Source: Spirochaetaceae bacterium (lineage in GTDB: Bacteria > Spirochaetota > Spirochaetia > Treponematales > Breznakiellaceae). Taken from it: a stretch of DNA of 10,392 nt. How positions within the stretch are numbered: the stretch's first letter is position 1; each line of letters starts with the position of its first letter. The notes beneath the pieces were generated by a model that did not search any database, was not told the origin of the DNA, and saw only the letters and a program-made list of their open reading frames with translations. Shown here piece after piece: positions 7,824-10,392 of the stretch. Location of the stretch: NCBI GenBank assembly GCA_031275595.1, contig JAISOO010000143.1, positions 1-10,392 on the forward strand. Direction: 5' to 3'. Both the position numbers and the translations under genes were made by a program.

Positions 7824-7849
7824 CCGCCGGGGCTTCCGCGTCCCGGCGG
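7824..7849. repeat. GC-rich hairpin in the iolG-iolB gap
   Basis: CCGCCGGG (7824-7831) and CCCGGCGG (7842-7849) are perfect inverted copies around a 10-nt loop; a G-U and a C-G pair can lengthen the stem to 10 bp. On the minus strand no T run follows, so it is not a standard terminator for the operon. On the plus strand it is followed by TTTTGGG, a poor match. An mRNA-stability or processing element between iolG and iolB is possible. Confidence 0.55.
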
Positions 7850-7860
7850 TTTTGGGTGTT

Positions 7861-8880
7861 TTATGCCCTGACTTCGTCCACTGAAACAGGCCGCTTTTCT
7901 TTGAGGGATTTTCCCGCCGCCAGGGCGGCGTACATATTTTCAAGGCCGTCTTCCCCGGTTACCGCCACGGGTTTATTTTGGAGGACCGCCTCGGTAAAAG
8001 AGACCATCTCGGCCACAAAGGCCCCTTGGTACCGTTCCAGGAAAAAATAGAGGGGCTTTTCCCCGGTTACCGCCTGTTCGGTATAGAGCTTAACCGTATT
8101 GGGAAGGTCGTTTTCCGCCAGGGCCGCCCCCTTGGAACCAAAAACCTCCACCCGCTGATCGTAACCGTAGACCGCTTTTCGGGAATTATCGATAACCCCG
8201 ATAGCCCCGTTGGAGAAACGCAGGGTAACCATGGCGGTATCCACGTCCCCGGCTTTGCCGATCTCCGGGTCCACCAGGACCGCCCCGGCGGCGTAAACTT
8301 CGGCGATCTCGCTCCCCGCCTGAAACCGGGCCATGTCAAAGTCGTGGATCATCATGTCGATGAAGATCCCCCCGGAAACCGCCACGTATGCCGGGGAGGG
8401 GGGCGCCGGGTCCCGGGAAGTGATCTTGACCAGTTGAACCTGGCCGATCTCCCCGGCCAAGGTATAGTCCCGAATCCGGCGGAAGTTATGATCAAAACGC
8501 CGGTTAAAGCCTATCTGTAGTTTAACCCCCGCCTTTTTAGCCGACTCCAGGGCGGCCTTGACCTTGGGCACCGAGAGGTCTATGGGTTTTTCGCAGAAGA
8601 TCTGCTTTCCCGCCCCGGCGGCGGCGGTGATGAGGTCCGCGTGGGTATCGGTGGAACTACAGATGATCACCGCGTCTATGCCGGGATCGGCCAGGAGGTC
8701 CCCGGGCTCTTTGGAAAGGATCCGCGCTCCCAGCCCTTTGGCCCACTCTTCCTGTTCGGCGGTAAGGTTAATGTCCGCCAGCCCTTCCAGGCGGGCCCGG
8801 GGGATAAACCGGGCGATATTTTCCCCGTGGATTTTTCCGATCCGCCCCGCGCCGATAACGCCGATCCGTAATGGTTCCAT
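7861..8880 (-). CDS. iolG: Inositol 2-dehydrogenase, NAD-dependent (GFO/IDH/MocA family)
   Basis: IolG oxidises myo-inositol to 2-keto-myo-inositol with NAD, the entry step of the pathway. The 339-residue protein begins with a Rossmann domain, IGVIGAGRIGKIH (6-18). It has the EKP motif CEKPIDL (96-102, K98) and, in the C-terminal substrate domain, GGIFIDMMIHDFDM (170-183, D175 and H179). K98, D175 and H179 correspond to the Lys-Asp-His catalytic set known in Bacillus IolG. A related use on scyllo- or D-chiro-inositol cannot be excluded, since paralogues differ subtly. ATG at 8880 is preceded by AAAGGAGGA with a good spacer. It is the first gene of the operon, about 120 nt downstream of the predicted transcription start, and probably controlled by the divergent LacI-type repressor. 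Confidence 0.92.
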   Translation of the reverse strand: MEPLRIGVIGAGRIGKIHGENIARFIPRARLEGLADINLTAEQEEWAKGLGARILSKEPGDLLADPGIDAVIICSSTDTHADLITAAAGAGKQIFCEKPIDLSVPKVKAALESAKKAGVKLQIGFNRRFDHNFRRIRDYTLAGEIGQVQLVKITSRDPAPPSPAYVAVSGGIFIDMMIHDFDMARFQAGSEIAEVYAAGAVLVDPEIGKAGDVDTAMVTLRFSNGAIGVIDNSRKAVYGYDQRVEVFGSKGAALAENDLPNTVKLYTEQAVTGEKPLYFFLERYQGAFVAEMVSFTEAVLQNKPVAVTGEDGLENMYAALAAGKSLKEKRPVSVDEVRA

Positions 8881-8957
8881 AGCGATTCCTCCTTTTGTCG
8901 GATACGCCGGCCTTCTTTGGGATGAAAACCGGAACTTCTCCTGAGCCAGCTTAAAAC

Positions 8958-8978
8958 AGGAGTTTTAAAACAACTCCT
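8958..8978 (-). repeat. Hairpin in the iolG 5' leader
   Basis: AGGAGTT (8958-8964) and AACTCCT (8972-8978) form a perfect 7-bp stem with a 7-nt loop; the inner GTTTTAAAAC (8962-8971) is itself palindromic. With transcription starting near 9000 it lies at about +23 to +43 of the operon mRNA, far from the iolG ribosome site. It may affect mRNA stability or bind a protein; no specific role can be shown. Confidence 0.5.
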
Positions 8979-8981
8979 ATC

Positions 8982-8995
8982 TGAAAACGTTCTTA
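8982..8995 (-). promoter_or_regulatory. LacI/CRE-like operator of the iol operon
   Basis: The minus-strand sequence TAAGAACGTTTTCA is centred on CG at 8988/8989 with a perfect AACGTT core. It lies a few bases after the predicted transcription start (about 9000), where a bound repressor would block the promoter. It shares 9 of 14 positions with the site at 9160-9174 in front of the repressor gene. Assignment to the adjacent LacI protein is inferred. Confidence 0.65.
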
Positions 8996-9006
8996 GTATT
9001 GAATAT

Positions 9007-9035
9007 ATCATAACAGCGGAGGGAAGGTTTGTAAA
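9007..9035 (-). promoter_or_regulatory. Sigma70-like promoter of the iolG operon
   Basis: On the minus strand TTTACA (9035-9030) and TATGAT (9012-9007) are separated by exactly 17 nt, one mismatch from consensus in each box. Initiation is expected near 9000, giving a leader of about 120 nt. The operator at 8982-8995 follows immediately. Confidence 0.75.
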
Positions 9036-9082
9036 GAGGCCTTTTTAAGAGCCGGTAAAATTCCTCCCTTGTTTATTTCTAT

Positions 9083-9088
9083 ATTATA
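9083..9088 (-). promoter_or_regulatory. Possible second minus-strand -10 box
   Basis: A perfect TATAAT preceded by TTG is present on the minus strand, but the -35 position holds only A/T-rich sequence. If used, it would start near 9076 and the operator-like site at 9096-9110 would lie in its spacer. The promoter at 9007-9035 is the better candidate. Confidence 0.3.
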
Positions 9089-9095
9089 CAATGAA

Positions 9096-9110
9096 TTACA
9101 AACGCAAAAT
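9096..9110 (+). promoter_or_regulatory. Weak third LacI/CRE-like site
   Basis: TTACAAACGCAAAAT contains the AAACG half-site with CG at 9103/9104 but has no matching right half. Its centre is 115 bp and 63 bp from the two better sites, both close to whole numbers of helical turns. It may be an auxiliary operator or chance in an A-rich tract. Confidence 0.3.
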
Positions 9111-9154
9111 TTTTTTCATTTTTTTCTTGACAAAATTTCAAAGTAGGGTATACT
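9105..9154 (+). promoter_or_regulatory. Promoter of the lacI-type gene with upstream A/T-rich tract
   Basis: A consensus TTGACA (9127-9132) is followed after 16 nt by TATACT (9149-9154), one mismatch from consensus. The A/T-rich, T-run sequence at about 9105-9126 lies where an UP element would be. Initiation is expected near 9161, inside the operator at 9160-9174, so this promoter should be self-repressed. Confidence 0.8.
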
Positions 9155-9159
9155 AAATA

Positions 9160-9174
9160 GGAAATCGTTTGCAA
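9160..9174 (-). promoter_or_regulatory. LacI/CRE-like operator over the regulator transcription start
   Basis: Minus-strand TTGCAAACGATTTCC matches 14 of 15 positions of the classic catabolite-responsive element pattern WTGNAARCGNWWWCA. CG is at 9166/9167. It covers the predicted start site of the regulator gene, so autoregulation is likely. CRE-like sequence is recognised by many LacI-family proteins, so binding by a global CcpA-like protein is an alternative. Confidence 0.7.
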
Positions 9175-9233
9175 GAGAGGGGAGGTCCAAAAATTCAGCC
9201 GGTTTTGATAGTGGCTCAAACAGGAAAAAAGGC

Positions 9234-10235
9234 ATGGTAAATATCAAAGATATAGCCCGACAGGCCGGGATGTCGGCTTCCACTGTTTCCAGGGTCGCAA
9301 ACGGGAAAAAGCACGTGAGTTCGGACAAGCGGCAGCGGATTCTTCAAATAATAGAAGAAACCGGCTATGTTCCCAACAAGGCGGCCCGGGCAATGGTACT
9401 CAAAAAAACCTCTTCGGTGGGCCTGGTGATTCCGGATACGTTCAATATTTTCCAGCGGCAGCTTTTTTCGATCATCGAGCGGAGCCTTGAGTCCTTCGGT
9501 TATTATACCATGTTCTTTTTTTCGAAATTTGAGGATATCAGCGAGGAGCATTGCCTGAATAAGCTTAAGGCCGAAAATCTTGACGGCATCATTATGGTTC
9601 ATGAGATGAAGAACGCCGCTTTTTATGATTATCTGAACAAGGTCGGTATACCGGCGGTTACCGCCACCTTCAGCTTTCCGGGGATTCCCGCCATTCATGT
9701 AAACGAAGAGCAGGCCGCCACCGATGCGGTTAATCATCTTGTTTCCCTTGGACACCGTGATATGGTCATGATTTCCGGGGACGGTTTTACCTTTGGCCGC
9801 CAGCGGGCGGAAGGTTTTTTCCAGGCCCTGACCGGGGCGGACATCGCTTTGGAAGCCGGCAGGGTGGTTTTTGTCCGGAATTATACCGCCGAATTTGGTA
9901 TGTACGGTATGCGGGAGCTTCTGCTCAGGCGGGGCGGGGGGCAGGATTTTACCGCCCTTTTTGCCGCTACCGACGAGTTGGCCATTGGGGCCATACGGGT
10001 GCTTCAGGACGCGGGCCTGCGGGTGCCGGAGGATATTTCCGTGGTCGGCTTTGACGATGTGGATATTTCCAGCTATATGATTCCCCGGCTGACCACGGTA
10101 CGCCAACCCATTAAAGAGATTGGCGAGCAAACCGCTTGGGCCCTGCATCGGATTATAACGGGGGGCGGCGCCGTTCCGGAAGACCAGGTACTGCCCTACC
10201 GGCTTATTATCAGGGAATCAACCCGGGCGATTTGA
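9234..10235 (+). CDS. LacI-family transcriptional repressor, probable regulator of the inositol operon
   Basis: This 333-residue DNA-binding regulator has an N-terminal helix-turn-helix, IKDIARQAGMSASTVSRVANG (residues 4-24), with STVSRV as recognition helix, then the hinge region YVPNKAARAM (45-54). From about 61 onward it has a periplasmic-binding-protein-like effector domain: SVGLVIPD (61-68), HVNEEQAATDAVNHL, LGHRDMVMISG, FAATDELAIGAIRVL, PEDISVVGFDDVDIS, and the typical tail LTTVRQPIKEIGE. Residue 54, where LacI and PurR use Leu to wedge into the operator minor groove, is Met here. Start at 9234 is supported by AGGA 8 nt upstream and by the conserved MxNIKDIA beginning. It faces away from iolG across a shared control region carrying two similar operators. 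The effector, perhaps an inositol or a catabolic intermediate, is unknown. It is not an IolR of the Bacillus DeoR type. Confidence 0.93.
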   Translation: MVNIKDIARQAGMSASTVSRVANGKKHVSSDKRQRILQIIEETGYVPNKAARAMVLKKTSSVGLVIPDTFNIFQRQLFSIIERSLESFGYYTMFFFSKFEDISEEHCLNKLKAENLDGIIMVHEMKNAAFYDYLNKVGIPAVTATFSFPGIPAIHVNEEQAATDAVNHLVSLGHRDMVMISGDGFTFGRQRAEGFFQALTGADIALEAGRVVFVRNYTAEFGMYGMRELLLRRGGGQDFTALFAATDELAIGAIRVLQDAGLRVPEDISVVGFDDVDISSYMIPRLTTVRQPIKEIGEQTAWALHRIITGGGAVPEDQVLPYRLIIRESTRAI

Positions 10236-10270
10236 CCGCCGGCATCCCGGGGGAAGGTTTTGCCGGGCGG
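10236..10270 (+). terminator. GC-rich hairpin directly after the lacI-type stop codon
   Basis: CCGCCGGCA (10236-10244) pairs with TGCCGGGCGG (10261-10270) over 9 bp with one bulged G, around a 16-nt loop. It starts at the base after the TGA. No T run follows, so intrinsic termination is doubtful; protection of the mRNA 3' end, or termination together with the next structure, is possible. Confidence 0.4.
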
Positions 10271-10278
10271 TAGCCCTA

Positions 10279-10350
10279 GCAGTTTGTTGCGCTTCAGCGC
10301 AAAATCGTATAAAAATTCACAAAAGTGAATTTTTATACCCTGCAAACTGC
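10279..10350. repeat. Nested inverted repeats forming a perfect three-way junction
   Basis: Outer arms GCAGTTTG (10279-10286) and CAAACTGC (10343-10350) enclose two perfect hairpins. The first is TTGCGC-TTCA-GCGCAA (10287-10302, 6 bp). The second runs 10307-10338: a 14-bp A/T-rich stem with AAAA loop at 10321-10324. Only four unpaired bases lie between the two hairpins and four after the second. The second hairpin, with an A run in one arm and a T run in the other, could act as a bidirectional terminator. The whole could equally be a small repeat element or structured RNA. No protein coding is seen, and 10351-10392 carries nothing I can assign. Confidence 0.6.
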
Positions 10351-10392
10351 ATAAAGGAGCCCGATAATCGAGGATTTTTTGCATATCTATGC

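Larger units (their letters stand above)
8881..9233. other. Divergent control region between iolG and the lacI-type gene
   Basis: These 353 nt contain no credible gene. They hold the iolG leader with a hairpin, a sigma70-like promoter in each direction, two CRE-like operators, a weaker third operator-like site, an A/T-rich tract and a possible second minus-strand -10 box. The parts are listed separately. The stretch 9036-9082 shows nothing I could assign. Confidence 0.85.

Noticed and set aside
9211..9240. GTG-started nine-residue leader peptide overlapping the regulator start
   Set aside because: The only good ribosome-like block (GGGGAGGT near 9180) is about 25 nt away, too far, and the peptide has no attenuator-like content.
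9216..10148. 310-codon open frame on the minus strand opposite the lacI-type gene
   Set aside because: The plus strand encodes an intact LacI protein with promoter and operator; the antisense frame has no motif or ribosome site of note.
10279..10350. Integron attC site
   Set aside because: The outer arms do not fit the RYYYAAC/GTTRRRY core boxes, and a two-hairpin multibranch fold is unlike an attC hairpin; no integrase or cassette is nearby.
10196..10384. 62-codon minus-strand open frame downstream of the regulator
   Set aside because: It runs through the inverted repeats and the regulator's 3' end, has no recognisable motif, and its composition follows the repeats.
10381..10392. GCATA-TC-TATGC palindrome at the window end
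   Set aside because: Only 5-bp arms with no promoter or gene context visible before the sequence ends.

Overview
The window holds a myo-inositol catabolism and uptake locus. Five to six kilobases of enzyme genes and a ribose-type ABC importer lie on the minus strand, and a divergently transcribed LacI-family regulator lies on the plus strand. Part of a separate phosphoglycerate kinase gene sits at the left edge. The sequence is bacterial: strong Shine-Dalgarno sites, sigma70-like promoters, short intergenic gaps and moderately GC-rich coding DNA. The layout and protein style are compatible with a gut-associated spirochaete such as Treponema, but nothing in the window proves the taxon, so that is a low-confidence guess.

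Layout from left to right. Positions 1-596 (minus) carry the N-terminal half of a phosphoglycerate kinase of the archaeal-like subtype, running off the window. A rho-independent terminator at 630-664 ends the main minus-strand operon. That operon, read from its promoter near 9000 leftward, is iolG (8880-7861), iolB (7791-6967), iolD (6931-5054), iolE (5039-4146), then the sugar ABC importer: ATPase (4121-2604), permease (2607-1642) and periplasmic binding protein (1600-671). The 353-nt region 8881-9233 is a divergent control region. Positions 9234-10235 (plus) encode the LacI-type repressor. The last 157 nt contain no gene but hold two conspicuous inverted-repeat structures, one of them a perfect three-way-junction fold.

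How the parts work together (family knowledge plus inference). The importer is expected to bring in an inositol. IolG oxidises it to 2-keto-myo-inositol, IolE dehydrates that, IolD hydrolyses the ring, and IolB isomerises 5-deoxyglucuronate to 2-deoxy-5-keto-gluconate. The later steps (IolC kinase, IolJ aldolase, IolA dehydrogenase) are not in the window. Both divergent promoters have a similar LacI/CRE-like palindrome (core AACGWTTTC) at or just after the predicted transcription start, so the adjacent repressor very probably controls the operon and itself.

Most interesting points: the paired operators with a possible third site in helical phase; the three-way-junction inverted repeat downstream of the regulator; the archaeal-like PGK with Ser replacing a usually conserved substrate-binding Arg; and a terminator-like hairpin directly abutting the start codon of the transporter ATPase. 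I found no new defence system, CRISPR array, transposase or RNA gene.
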